Notes under the pieces: generated by a model
Told to the model about the DNA's origin: nothing
The model's input: only the letters and a program-made list of their open reading frames with translations
The model's database searches: none
Program-made: the position numbers and the translations under genes
Shown here: one piece after another, positions 42,479-51,502 of the stretch
Numbering within the stretch: the first letter of the stretch is position 1
Layout of the letters: each line of letters opens with the position of its first letter
Source of the DNA: an uncultured Bacteroidales bacterium
Lineage (GTDB): Bacteria > Bacteroidota > Bacteroidia > Bacteroidales > F082
NCBI GenBank assembly: GCA_947307415.1
Contig: CAMZJA010000009.1
Coordinates: forward strand, 16,003 to 80,002
Direction: 5' to 3'
Length of the DNA: 64,000 nt

Positions 42479-43360
42479 ATGGATCATAAAGCAGGTTACG
42501 TCAACATCATCGGCAAGCCAAATGTCGGAAAATCAACGCTAATGAACGACTTGGTGGGTGAAAAAATAAGCATCATAACGTCGAAGGCGCAGACGACAAG
42601 ACATCGTATTTTGGGCATAGTGAACGGCGATGACTTCCAGATTGTGTTCTCCGACACCCCTGGAATCATCAAAAATCCGGCCTACAAGATGCACGAAATC
42701 ATGAATCAGTACATCAACGTGGCGTTTATCGACGCCGACTTGATACTGTATGTGGTCGACATCACCGACAAGAAAATCGACGAAGAGACAATCGAACGCG
42801 TCAAGAAAATGGAAGTACCGGTATTCGTCTTGCTGAATAAGATAGACCTTTCAAACCAGGAAGACGTGGAGAAAGCCGTTGAGTTTTGGAAAAACACGCT
42901 CCCTGCAGCTACAGTGTTCCCGATCTCGGCAATGCATCAGGCAAACATCAAATTCGTGTTCGAGAGCATCATCGAGAAACTGCCGGTTTGTCCGCCTTAC
43001 TTCCCGAAAGACGAGCTCACCGACCGCTCGATGCGTTTCTTCGTGACGGAAATCATCCGTGAGAAGATTTTGCTGAATTATCAGCAGGAAATACCTTATT
43101 CCGTTGAGGTTGCCGTCGACGCATACGAGGAAAGCGCGAAGATGATCAACATCAAAGCGACGATTTACGCCTCACGCGAGTCACAGAAGGCTATATTAAT
43201 AGGTAAAGGCGGATCTGCGATTAAAAAAGTAGGAATACAGTCGCGCGCCGACATCGAAGAATTCACGGGAAAGAAGATTTTCCTGGATCTGAGAGTGAAA
43301 GTCGATAAGGATTGGCGTGATAACGAGGAGGAGTTGAAGCATTTCGGGTATGAAGCATAA
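42479..43360 (+). CDS. era: GTPase Era
   Basis: Era binds the 3' end of 16S rRNA during 30S maturation. The 293-residue protein has G1 GKPNVGKST, a switch I Thr region (QTTRHRILGIVNGDD), G3 DTPGI, G4 NKID and G5 ISA (FPISAMHQ). The C-terminal KH domain holds AILIGKGGSAIKKVG. The length is normal. der and an S4 gene follow, giving a ribosome-assembly cluster, though a period-7 repeat separates era from der. Confidence 0.95.
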   Translation: MDHKAGYVNIIGKPNVGKSTLMNDLVGEKISIITSKAQTTRHRILGIVNGDDFQIVFSDTPGIIKNPAYKMHEIMNQYINVAFIDADLILYVVDITDKKIDEETIERVKKMEVPVFVLLNKIDLSNQEDVEKAVEFWKNTLPAATVFPISAMHQANIKFVFESIIEKLPVCPPYFPKDELTDRSMRFFVTEIIREKILLNYQQEIPYSVEVAVDAYEESAKMINIKATIYASRESQKAILIGKGGSAIKKVGIQSRADIEEFTGKKIFLDLRVKVDKDWRDNEEELKHFGYEA

Positions 43361-43406
43361 TTAGACCTTAGACGTTAGACTTTAGACCTTAGACGTTAGA
43401 CTTTAG
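43361..43406 (+). repeat. Period-7 repeat tract (family C) between era and der
   Basis: TTAGACC, TTAGACG, TTAGACT, TTAGACC, TTAGACG, TTAGACT, TTAG: an exact repeat of a 21-bp triplet of heptamers. It begins on the base after the era stop. Confidence 0.92.
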
Positions 43407-43432
43407 TTTTATTGATTGAAAATGAATTTATT

Positions 43433-44740
43433 ATGAGTAATATAGTAGCTATAGTAGGAAGACCGAACGTGGGCAAATCCACATTATTTAACCGTTTGGT
43501 GCAGTCGCGTCAGGCGATTGTTGAGGAAAGCAGCGGCGTGACACGCGACCGTCATTACGGACACAGCGACTGGAACGGCAAGTCGTTCACCGTCATCGAT
43601 ACAGGCGGTTATGTGGTCGGATCAGATGATATCTTTGAGGAAGAAATCCGCAAACAGGTCGATTTGGCTATCGATGAAGCCGACGTCATCATCTTTGTGG
43701 TCGACGGACAGGCCGGAGTGCACGTCTTGGACGAAGACGTGGCGCTGATTCTGCGCAAATGCAAGAAAAAAGTGCTTCTCGGTGTGAACAAGACCGACAT
43801 CCCGAGCAAATTTGGCGAGGCGGCTGAGTTTTATGCCCTCGGACTGGGCGAGATTTATCCTTTCTCAGCCATGACAGGCACCGGAACCGGCGAGCTCCTC
43901 GACGAGGTAGTGAAATATCTGCCAAACGATACCACCGAAGACTATTCCGACCTGCCGAGATTCGCAGTCGTAGGCCGTCCGAACGTCGGAAAATCGTCGA
44001 TGATCAACGCGTTCCTTGGTCAGGAGAGAAACATCGTGACAGATATCGCCGGCACCACGAGAGACAGCAACAACACTCATTTCAATGCTTTTGGGATGGA
44101 CTTTATGCTCGTCGACACCGCAGGTCTGCGTAAAAAGAGCAAGGTCTACGAAAACATCGAGTTTTACTCGGTGATGCGTTCCATCCGTGCCATCGAGGAA
44201 TGCGACGTCGCCATCCTGATTATCGACGCCACACAAGGTTTCGACGCTCAGGATATGAACATCTTGAGGCTCATCGAGAGAAACAAGAAAGGCCTCGTTT
44301 TGGTGGTTAACAAATGGGATTTGGTGGAGAAAGACAGCAACACTCACCTCCAGTTTGAGAACATGATCCGTGAGAAGACCGCTCCATTCACCGATTATCC
44401 TATCATCTTCACCTCGGCCATCAACCGTCAAAGAACATTCAAGGTGCTCGAAATGGCGCAGAAAGTATACGAGAACCGTGAACGTAAGATTTCGGTGCGC
44501 GAGCTCAACGACACCATGCTCGAGATCATCAACAGCCAGCCTCCGCAAATCGCGTCAAGAGGTCGTTATCTGAAGATTAAATACATCACCCAACTCAAGA
44601 GCCCTACGCCGCAGTTTATCTTCTTCTGCAACCTGCCAAAGGATGTGAAAGACAACTACGTTCGTTTCTTAGAAAACAAAATCAGGAGTATTTGGGATTT
44701 CCACGGAGTGCCGATACAATTATTTTTCAGAGAAAAATAA
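43433..44740 (+). CDS. der: Double-GTPase ribosome assembly factor Der (EngA)
   Basis: Der acts in late 50S assembly. The 435-residue protein from ATG 43433 carries two G domains in tandem: GRPNVGKSTLFNRL with DTGGYV, NKTD and SAMTGTG, then GRPNVGKSSMINAF with DTAGL, NKWD and SAI. A KH-like C-terminal domain follows (SPTPQFIFFCNLPKDVKDNY). An in-frame ATG seven codons earlier is possible but the conserved start MSNIVAIVGRPNVGK favours 43433. It is coupled to the next gene (TAATG). Confidence 0.95.
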   Translation: MSNIVAIVGRPNVGKSTLFNRLVQSRQAIVEESSGVTRDRHYGHSDWNGKSFTVIDTGGYVVGSDDIFEEEIRKQVDLAIDEADVIIFVVDGQAGVHVLDEDVALILRKCKKKVLLGVNKTDIPSKFGEAAEFYALGLGEIYPFSAMTGTGTGELLDEVVKYLPNDTTEDYSDLPRFAVVGRPNVGKSSMINAFLGQERNIVTDIAGTTRDSNNTHFNAFGMDFMLVDTAGLRKKSKVYENIEFYSVMRSIRAIEECDVAILIIDATQGFDAQDMNILRLIERNKKGLVLVVNKWDLVEKDSNTHLQFENMIREKTAPFTDYPIIFTSAINRQRTFKVLEMAQKVYENRERKISVRELNDTMLEIINSQPPQIASRGRYLKIKYITQLKSPTPQFIFFCNLPKDVKDNYVRFLENKIRSIWDFHGVPIQLFFREK

Positions 44741-45117
44741 TGGATGAATTAAGAATCGATAAATGGCTTTGGTGCGCGAGGTTGTTTAAGACTCGCTCGT
44801 TAGCCGCTGATGCGTGCAAGGGCGGCAAAGTGAAAGTGAACGACGTCTCGATGAAGCCCTCGCATGATGTGAAAGTCGGTGAGACCATTGCCGTTCAGCT
44901 CGGGCAACTGCACAAAATGGTGGAAGTCGTGAGCATCCCCAAGAGCCGTGTGTCGCCAAAAGACGTCACGAACATCTACAAAGACGTCACGCCAGCCGAG
45001 GAATACGAACGCATAGAGTTCATGCACGCCTACAAAGCCGAATACCGCGACAGAGGCGCGGGACGACCGACGAAGAAAGACCGAAGAATTTTGGACAAAT
45101 TAAAAAAGGACGATTAA
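44740..45117 (+). CDS. S4-domain RNA-binding protein (Hsp15-like)
   Basis: The 125-residue protein has an N-terminal S4 domain (MDELRIDKWLWCARLFKTRS LAADACKGGKVKVN) and a basic C-terminal tail (RGAGRPTKKDRRILDKLKKD), as in Hsp15/HslR, which binds free 50S subunits carrying nascent chains. Its ATG shares one base with the der stop. The position after era and der agrees with a ribosome-related role. It ends in a strong terminator. Confidence 0.88.
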   Translation: MDELRIDKWLWCARLFKTRSLAADACKGGKVKVNDVSMKPSHDVKVGETIAVQLGQLHKMVEVVSIPKSRVSPKDVTNIYKDVTPAEEYERIEFMHAYKAEYRDRGAGRPTKKDRRILDKLKKDD

Positions 45118-45132
45118 AAATCGTCCTTTTTT
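45102..45132 (+). terminator. Intrinsic terminator after the era-der-S4 cluster
   Basis: AAAAAGGACGAT and ATCGTCCTTTTT form a long stem with a T-rich tail. The stem includes the last codons and the stop of the S4 gene. Confidence 0.85.
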
Positions 45133-45172
45133 ACAACCCCATCAATAACCTATAGTCTTGTCGACTGAATTT

Positions 45173-45625
45173 TTATTTGTTTTTCAGTTTACCAAGGCGA
45201 GCTGTGACCTTATAGGTGGTTGTTGAATAGATGTCAGTGCCCAAAACAGGAGCGTTCTTGTGTGACTCAACCTGTGGATAAACGACGACATCGTATCCTG
45301 GGTATTTCTTCATCATGTCATAAAGAGCATAATTTACACCTGCATCACTGAGGGCTCCAATAACATTACCGATAACTGGAATCTCCGGAACACCCTGTGC
45401 ACCGACTTCACCATATTCTTTTGTTCCGAACAAGCGCTCCCAGTCAACGTAGAGAATACGATTAACTGTAGCTTCACCTGTTACTTGCTCTGATAATTCA
45501 ATATCATTTGCATAAAGTTCAAAATAAACATTAGGCTGTTTCATTGAATGTTTGTAAACATCGCAGCTTGTCATGAATAAGCCAGCGAATGCCACGATAG
45601 CGATAATTAAACCAAATCTTTTCAT
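45173..45625 (-). CDS. Small lipoprotein of unknown function
   Basis: The product has 150 residues. A lipoprotein signal (LIIAIVAFAGLFMTSCDVYK) precedes a mixed domain with a Gly-rich hydrophobic central stretch (GAQGVPEIPVIGNVIGALSD) and a conserved-looking PGYDVVVYPQVES segment. I do not recognise the family. The promoter (-7 box TATATTTG, minus strand) is at 45688-45695, so it is transcribed alone. Periplasmic or outer-membrane location is inferred from the lipobox. Confidence 0.7.
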   Translation of the reverse strand: MKRFGLIIAIVAFAGLFMTSCDVYKHSMKQPNVYFELYANDIELSEQVTGEATVNRILYVDWERLFGTKEYGEVGAQGVPEIPVIGNVIGALSDAGVNYALYDMMKKYPGYDVVVYPQVESHKNAPVLGTDIYSTTTYKVTARLGKLKNK

Positions 45626-45687
45626 CTCTCTAAAATTTTAAATTAATAATATATTATAATTTAACAGGGGTTTGCCGTTTTACCCTG

Positions 45688-45695
45688 CAAATATA
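45688..45695 (-). promoter_or_regulatory. -7 promoter box of the small lipoprotein gene
   Basis: The minus strand reads TATATTTG then CAGG, 62 bases before ATG 45625. Confidence 0.6.
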
Positions 45696-45741
45696 TAACA
45701 CTATTTTTAAATATCCAAATATTTTTTTAAAAATTTAAATA

Positions 45742-48700
45742 TTATTTTTTCACAACTTTCAATACTTCGTTGTTAATCTTCACAAAATAAAGGCCTTTTT
45801 GCAAATCGGAAATGTTGATTTGAACGTCGCCGCTCAGCGCGTCAACTCTTCTGACAACCTGTCCGAGGCTATTGTAAATCACGATATCTGACTGATCATC
45901 ACCAAGTTGGATGTTCAAGACATCGTTGGCAGGGTTAGGATAAACCGTCACCTTATTCTCAACAACAGTCTTAACATCGGTGATAATTGTCGATGCGGGG
46001 AATGATACATTGTCGATCCATGCGCAGTCTGAACCGCTCGAAACAGACACGTCTTTAGTGTATTCCCATTTAAGTTCATGAGTGCCAGGAGTTAAAGCAT
46101 AGCTTGCCTGTGTCCATGCCACCTCACCCGACCAGTTGTTTTTCTCAGTGCCATCGATGTAGAAATGCAATTTATCATAATTGCTTTCTGAAGACACCTT
46201 ATAATAAAAGCTTATCTGGCTCTCTGTGCCAACCACAACATTAATATATAAGGTTGATGTCTCGCCGTCCTGAATGGCTGAAGATCTTGCGCAATAATTG
46301 CCTTCGTAAGGATTTTGTGTCACGACCTCCCATGCATAGATAACGCTTGAGCTATGCCAATCGAAAGCGCTGAAATCGCCAGTCTCAAAGCCGTCCATCG
46401 ACTGTCCAACAGAGATATAATAAGCGTCTTCAAGGAGATAATTTCCATAATATGCCGCATAGAACAGCTGATACATGGTACCGATCTCGACGTTTTCACT
46501 CAAGGTGAAGTTCATATCGACGCTGAACTCCTCGCCTGCCGCGATAGTTCCGAACTCCCACTCTGTCGTCTCTATTGTGATGTCGGAATGTGAGTTGAAG
46601 ATTCTGAACACAGCTGAGGGAACAGATGCGCCACCGTTGTTTTTCACGACAAAATGTGTAGTGGCATTGTCGCCCGGAGCCAAAGCAGCACCTGTAGGTG
46701 TCTCTATCACGGCGCTAACCAATTCGAAATCAGGAGCATAGATTCTTGCATTGAAATGACTTTCCCATGTGTCGGTGCCATCGGTGCAAACAATGTTGAA
46801 ACGAACGTTGGTATTGTTCGGCACATTGTCGCTCACACTGAAAGTGAAAGCATTGTCAATTGTAACGCTCTGATTGCCGGCAACATTACCCAAGTTAGCC
46901 GTTGCCTGGCTGATGGTGATATATTCGCTTTCGCATGAAATCGTTGCAGTCACGTTGCTTGCGTCGACGCTGCCCACGTTCTTCATCACCATATTGAGAC
47001 CGTAATCGCCGCCGAAATCGATTTGTGCGGCTCCACCAGTCAAGGTGTAGCTGTCATATACTATATAAGGTGTGTTGCTTGGCACTGCCATCATCTCAAC
47101 ATCCTGAGGATATGAGTTCACACCTGCGACCTTCATAATCATCTCGCCCACCATCTGCAGTCCGCCTTCGAAGTTGATTTCGGCGACACCGTTTTCGTCG
47201 GTAGCGCCCATTGCTATGACTTCGCCATCCATGTAGATGAGGCAGCGGTAGTTCTTCAGTCCGTTACCGTTTTCATCGGTCACAGTCACATCAACAGACT
47301 GAGTTCCGATCACCACTTGTGCAGGAGCCTCTACAACTGCTGTGAAAGGCTCGTCGAGCCACACGTTGACAGCGCCATCGCCGAGGACGTTCATGTCGTA
47401 GAAGTTCCAACGCAGAGCGCCTTCCTCCCACTGTCCCGGAGCCGTGACCCATGGTGCCGTCATGCACTTGCCTTCTGAGATGGCGCAGCCGAGCAAACCG
47501 ATGCGGTCGTTCCACTGAGCGTCGGTCATCTCTCTCTCGAGGTGAGCGCCAGGGCCTTCTGTCTGACCTTCGTTAAACCAGCCGTAACGTGAGTTTCCGA
47601 TGACGGCTACAGCAAAATTCTGAATCTTCACCATCTTCTCAAGGATACAGTCTGAGTCGAAAGCACCGCAGTCGCAGCCTTGTGAGTGGAAGAAGGTGTA
47701 GTTGTGATCAGTGCCGTTAGCACCTGAGAAGTCGCTGTTCGAGATGCCATACCAACCAGCCACATAGCCTGAGTTGGCGTGACCGTCGTGATGCACATAG
47801 CTTGTACCTGCATTGATGGCCTGTTTCAACAAGGATCCGCTCCAGTTGCCTTCCTCTTCGTAAAGCTTGGTGAAGTCGTAGTCGACTGGGTATCCAACGG
47901 TGGTGTAGCCATTGTCATCATGTGTTCCGATAAGGAGCTCGAGGTAATCAGAGCCGTTTGACGTCGGGTTATCATAGAGATGCTCGCCAGCAAGAATCAC
48001 TTTATGGAACTCGCCGAGCACCGGGGTCTGCTGATATGACATCGATTTATGAACCATGTTAGCGAGATCGGTGTTGCTGTTGAACGACATACGGCTCATG
48101 CCTATTTCAGGAAGGAGGTCGTCCTCACCAGGCTCGCCGTAGCGGTTGTTTCCGTTGTCGTTCCAAGTGCCGTCGAGTCCGCAATAATAAAGGTCGGCAG
48201 GGATGTTGTTGCTCTCCTGGTTGCCGCCGCCTGATGTCACATAGCAGTAGAATGGACGATAAGGAACTATGTCGACATCGCCACCCAAAACAACCATTAT
48301 GATACCGTTGTTCTGGTATTCCTGGATGATGTAGTTACGAATCTTATCTTGGTTGTCAACACCTGTCATTGAAGAGTAAATGGCGTCGGTTGTGATAATC
48401 TCATTACGCAAACCTATTGAGTTGTAATACTCGCGATATTCAGCGTAAGCGTCGACATAGTTGGCGCCGGTGATAATCAAGACATCGTAGTTTGTGACCT
48501 CGCGGCCTCTTGTCTGGTAGTTTTCAACCATTTCAGGGTTCTGAGCGAGACGTTTCACGCTGTTTTTAATCTCCTGAGTGCCCCAAAGCATAGCGCTGTG
48601 GTCGGCTCTCGAAGCCTTAACATTTACACGCACATTAGCTGTTTTCGCATACATCACTTTACCTGTTGCAGGGATGTACTGCACCGGGGTGAATGACGAG

Positions 48701-49125
48701 AAGGCAAAGCCATATCCATTCTTGTACTGAGTTGTTACAACTCCATGATTTTCAGCAGGATAAATGCCTTTAGAAGCATATATTGCCTCATTTTTCACCA
48801 AATCTCTTGCCTCGATATCATTCATCGTTCTTGACGGCTGATATGGAAACAGGCTAATATTCTCTCCAACTTCTTGAAAATCAGAAAGTTCCACTTCAAT
48901 TGACTCAGCTTCAGTGCCTTGTGGCAGCATCAGACTGACTGCATAATACGGCAGTGAAGGATTGCCAGCCAAAGCGGTCTGCATGCAGCCTTCAAAGCTG
49001 ATTTGTTGATAGCCGCGAAGCTCTGTAACTTTCGGATTATCAAAGTGATAAGTCATCTCAACTGTCTGAGCGAAAGTAATCAGGCTCATCATCGACAGAA
49101 GCACAAAAAATGTTAATTTTTTCAT
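45742..49125 (-). CDS. Gingipain-like C25 cysteine protease secreted by T9SS
   Basis: The product has 1127 residues with a signal peptide (LTFFVLLSMMSLITFAQ). A propeptide of about 200 residues follows, then the C25 caspase-like domain (about 205-580) opening with YDVLIITGANYVDAYAEYRE. The catalytic His segment is SYVHHDGHAN (near 445) and the catalytic Cys segment is FFHSQGCDCGAFD (near 480). Ig-like domains, a CARDB-like region and a jelly-roll domain (FDWHSSSVIYAWEVVTQNPY) come next, ending in a T9SS type A sorting domain (VTVYPNPANDVLNIQLGDD ... LQKGLYFVKI). It should be a surface or secreted endopeptidase; specificity for Arg or Lys is not evident. It is monocistronic. Confidence 0.88.
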   Translation of the reverse strand: MKKLTFFVLLSMMSLITFAQTVEMTYHFDNPKVTELRGYQQISFEGCMQTALAGNPSLPYYAVSLMLPQGTEAESIEVELSDFQEVGENISLFPYQPSRTMNDIEARDLVKNEAIYASKGIYPAENHGVVTTQYKNGYGFAFSSFTPVQYIPATGKVMYAKTANVRVNVKASRADHSAMLWGTQEIKNSVKRLAQNPEMVENYQTRGREVTNYDVLIITGANYVDAYAEYREYYNSIGLRNEIITTDAIYSSMTGVDNQDKIRNYIIQEYQNNGIIMVVLGGDVDIVPYRPFYCYVTSGGGNQESNNIPADLYYCGLDGTWNDNGNNRYGEPGEDDLLPEIGMSRMSFNSNTDLANMVHKSMSYQQTPVLGEFHKVILAGEHLYDNPTSNGSDYLELLIGTHDDNGYTTVGYPVDYDFTKLYEEEGNWSGSLLKQAINAGTSYVHHDGHANSGYVAGWYGISNSDFSGANGTDHNYTFFHSQGCDCGAFDSDCILEKMVKIQNFAVAVIGNSRYGWFNEGQTEGPGAHLEREMTDAQWNDRIGLLGCAISEGKCMTAPWVTAPGQWEEGALRWNFYDMNVLGDGAVNVWLDEPFTAVVEAPAQVVIGTQSVDVTVTDENGNGLKNYRCLIYMDGEVIAMGATDENGVAEINFEGGLQMVGEMIMKVAGVNSYPQDVEMMAVPSNTPYIVYDSYTLTGGAAQIDFGGDYGLNMVMKNVGSVDASNVTATISCESEYITISQATANLGNVAGNQSVTIDNAFTFSVSDNVPNNTNVRFNIVCTDGTDTWESHFNARIYAPDFELVSAVIETPTGAALAPGDNATTHFVVKNNGGASVPSAVFRIFNSHSDITIETTEWEFGTIAAGEEFSVDMNFTLSENVEIGTMYQLFYAAYYGNYLLEDAYYISVGQSMDGFETGDFSAFDWHSSSVIYAWEVVTQNPYEGNYCARSSAIQDGETSTLYINVVVGTESQISFYYKVSSESNYDKLHFYIDGTEKNNWSGEVAWTQASYALTPGTHELKWEYTKDVSVSSGSDCAWIDNVSFPASTIITDVKTVVENKVTVYPNPANDVLNIQLGDDQSDIVIYNSLGQVVRRVDALSGDVQINISDLQKGLYFVKINNEVLKVVKK

Positions 49126-49160
49126 TTTATTTATTTTTAATGATTAATCTTAAAAGTCCG

Positions 49161-49168
49161 CAAAGGTA
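49161..49168 (-). promoter_or_regulatory. -7 promoter box of the C25 protease
   Basis: The minus strand reads TACCTTTG then CGG, 35 bases upstream of ATG 49125. Confidence 0.6.
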
Positions 49169-49231
49169 CAAGTTTTTTCCAAATTAGGTGTAAATTTTTC
49201 AAAAAAATAACATCCAAATTTGATTTCTTTG

Positions 49232-49239
49232 TAATTTTG
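49232..49239 (+). promoter_or_regulatory. -7 promoter box of the GH3 glucosidase
   Basis: TAATTTTG ends four bases before ATG 49244, implying a leaderless or nearly leaderless mRNA. Confidence 0.5.
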
Positions 49240-49243
49240 TAGT

Positions 49244-51469
49244 ATGAAAATTAGAAATTTTGCAATAATAGCGTTGATTTTTTTGGCATCGTGCTCGACG
49301 CCGAAGAATGACGACATCGACATAAAGGTCGATAACTTATTGAGTCAGATGACTTTAACAGAAAAAATCGGGCAGCTGTGTTGTCCGATAGGATTTAGTC
49401 TTGACGACGATGCCTATCATCGTTTGATGGACACTTTACCATGTGGCGGATTTTGGGCGGTGCTGCGTGCCGATCCGTGGTCGCGGAAGACTGTCGAGAC
49501 TGGTCCCGACGCTCGTGAGTCGATATTGATTTTCAACAAGATGCAGCATTATGCTGTTGAAAACACGCGCCTCGGCATCCCGATTTATTTCGCTGAAGAA
49601 TGTCCGCATGGCCTGATGGCTGTTGGTGCCACTGTTTATCCGACCGGTTTGGGGTTGGCGGCGACATGGGATGAGGAGTTGTTATATAAGGTAGGCGACG
49701 CTATCGGCGCCGAGGCCGCAGGCCGAGGCGCTCAGTTCGGATACGGTCCGGTGCTCGACATCGCGAGAGATCCACGCTGGTCGCGAGTGGAAGAAGGCTT
49801 TGGCGAAGACCCATATCTCTCAGGAATGTGCGGCAGCGCCGTCATAAAAGGCATGCAGAACCATCTAGCGGCGACGGTGAAACATTTTGCGGCATACGGC
49901 ATCCCTGAAGGCGGGCATAACGGCGCTGCCGCACAGACAGGACCCAATTATCTGATGTCGGATTATCTGTCGAACTTCGAAATCGCACTGAAAAACGGCG
50001 CCCAAAGCATCATGACATCATACAACGCCATCGACGGAATACCTTGTACTTCAAACAGTTGGCTCCTGAAAGATGTTTTACGTGAGCAGTGGGGATTCAA
50101 AGGCGTGGTGTTCTCCGACCTCGGCAGCATCTGGGCTTTACACAGCACACATCGTACCGCTGAAAATCAATTAGATGCCACGGCACAGGCAATAAATGCC
50201 GGTGTCGACATCGATTTGGGCGCATCGAATTATGGCGCATATCTGAAAACCGCCGTCGAAAACGGTTTAGTGCCAATCGAAAACGTCGATGACGCAGTTC
50301 GCAGGGTTTTACGATTCAAATACGAAATCGGATTGTTTGATGATCCATACATCGACATTCAAAACAACGATACGGTAGAGACGATGTGCACATCGTCTCT
50401 ACAATTGGCGTTGCAAACGGCACAGAAATCAATTGTTTTGTTGAAAAATGACGGCGTTTTGCCCATTTCGCATGACGTAAAATCCATCGCCGTCATCGGG
50501 CCGAATGCCGATAACATATACAACCAACTGGGCGACTACACCGCGCCTCAGAATCCGGATCACATCGTCACAGTATTGGAAGGCATCAAAAACCGTGCCA
50601 AACCGGACACCAAAATCGTATATGCCAAAGGCTGCTCCATTCGCGACACCAACGATGCCGACTTTGAATCAGCGATAAAGGCAGCAAAATCGGCCGATGT
50701 CACGATTTTGGTGGTCGGAGGTTCAAGCGCACGCGACTTCAAGACATCATACGAATCGACAGGAGCCGCCATCGTCAACGAGCACATCTCCGATATGGAC
50801 TGCGGCGAGGGCTACGACCGCGCCTCACTTGAGCTCTCTGGTTTGCAAGAAGACCTCATCAAAGAGATAGCCAAGATTCACAAACCTTTGATTATAGTTT
50901 ATATAGAGGGTCGCCCGCTGCTTAAAAACACCGCTAACGAGGTCGCCAACGCTCTCCTCACCGCCTTCTACCCTGGCGAACAAGGCGGCAACGCCATCGC
51001 CGACGTCATCTTCGGAAACTACAACCCTGCCGGGCGTTTGCCAATATCGCAACCTAGCCACACAGGCCAGATTCCGATATATTATTCTCAACCGAAACCT
51101 CACGACTACGTCGAATGCGATAGTTCGCCGCTATTCTGCTTCGGTCATGGTTTGAGCTACACAAAATTCGAATATAGTAATCTGAATATCAATAAATTAG
51201 ATGATAAAATAGAAGTTTCCGCCGATATCAAAAACATTGGCGATTATGATGGCGATGAGGTTGTTCAACTATATCTCCGCGACGAATATGCCACCATCAC
51301 CCCTGCCGAGAAACTTCTCAAAGGATTTAAACGCGTTTTTATAAAAAAATCTGATACTCAAAGAGTTACATTCAGCATCCCGACAGAAAATCTTGAGCCG
51401 GGAGAGTTCACAATCATGGTGGGCGCCTCGTCGGACGACATCCGTTTGAAAGAAAAAATCATAATTTAA
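49244..51469 (+). CDS. bglX: Glycoside hydrolase family 3 lipoprotein, beta-glucosidase type
   Basis: The product has 741 residues. A lipoprotein signal (FAIIALIFLASCSTP) is followed by the GH3 TIM-barrel (LGIPIYFAEECPHGLMAVGA; KHFAAYGIPEGGHNGA; nucleophile Asp in GVVFSDLGSI near residue 292). The alpha/beta sandwich domain (IAVIGPNADNIYNQLGDYTA) and a C-terminal FN3-like domain (GDYDGDEVVQLYLRDEYATI) complete it. It removes terminal beta-linked sugars from oligosaccharides in the periplasm or at the outer membrane. A family A palindrome lies in frame at residues 378-387, in the linker between the two catalytic domains. No SusCD pair is nearby. The bglX symbol reflects general similarity only. 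Confidence 0.88.
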   Translation: MKIRNFAIIALIFLASCSTPKNDDIDIKVDNLLSQMTLTEKIGQLCCPIGFSLDDDAYHRLMDTLPCGGFWAVLRADPWSRKTVETGPDARESILIFNKMQHYAVENTRLGIPIYFAEECPHGLMAVGATVYPTGLGLAATWDEELLYKVGDAIGAEAAGRGAQFGYGPVLDIARDPRWSRVEEGFGEDPYLSGMCGSAVIKGMQNHLAATVKHFAAYGIPEGGHNGAAAQTGPNYLMSDYLSNFEIALKNGAQSIMTSYNAIDGIPCTSNSWLLKDVLREQWGFKGVVFSDLGSIWALHSTHRTAENQLDATAQAINAGVDIDLGASNYGAYLKTAVENGLVPIENVDDAVRRVLRFKYEIGLFDDPYIDIQNNDTVETMCTSSLQLALQTAQKSIVLLKNDGVLPISHDVKSIAVIGPNADNIYNQLGDYTAPQNPDHIVTVLEGIKNRAKPDTKIVYAKGCSIRDTNDADFESAIKAAKSADVTILVVGGSSARDFKTSYESTGAAIVNEHISDMDCGEGYDRASLELSGLQEDLIKEIAKIHKPLIIVYIEGRPLLKNTANEVANALLTAFYPGEQGGNAIADVIFGNYNPAGRLPISQPSHTGQIPIYYSQPKPHDYVECDSSPLFCFGHGLSYTKFEYSNLNINKLDDKIEVSADIKNIGDYDGDEVVQLYLRDEYATITPAEKLLKGFKRVFIKKSDTQRVTFSIPTENLEPGEFTIMVGASSDDIRLKEKIII
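50375..50402. repeat. Family A 28-bp palindrome, copy 3 (inside the GH3 gene)
   Basis: GTAGAGACGATGTG then CACATCGTCTCTAC, a perfect palindrome. It is read as VETMCTSSL, a different frame from the other three copies. Confidence 0.9.
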
Positions 51470-51490
51470 CTTGTCTTTTTAAAAAAATTG

Positions 51491-51498
51491 TATTTTTG
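51491..51498 (+). promoter_or_regulatory. -7 promoter box of the deacetylase-like gene
   Basis: TATTTTTG then CATT, four bases before ATG 51503, another nearly leaderless arrangement. Confidence 0.55.
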
Positions 51499-51502
51499 CA
51501 TT

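Noticed and set aside
43361-43406. Possible CRISPR array
   Set aside because: The repeats are 7 bp with no spacers and no cas genes are near.
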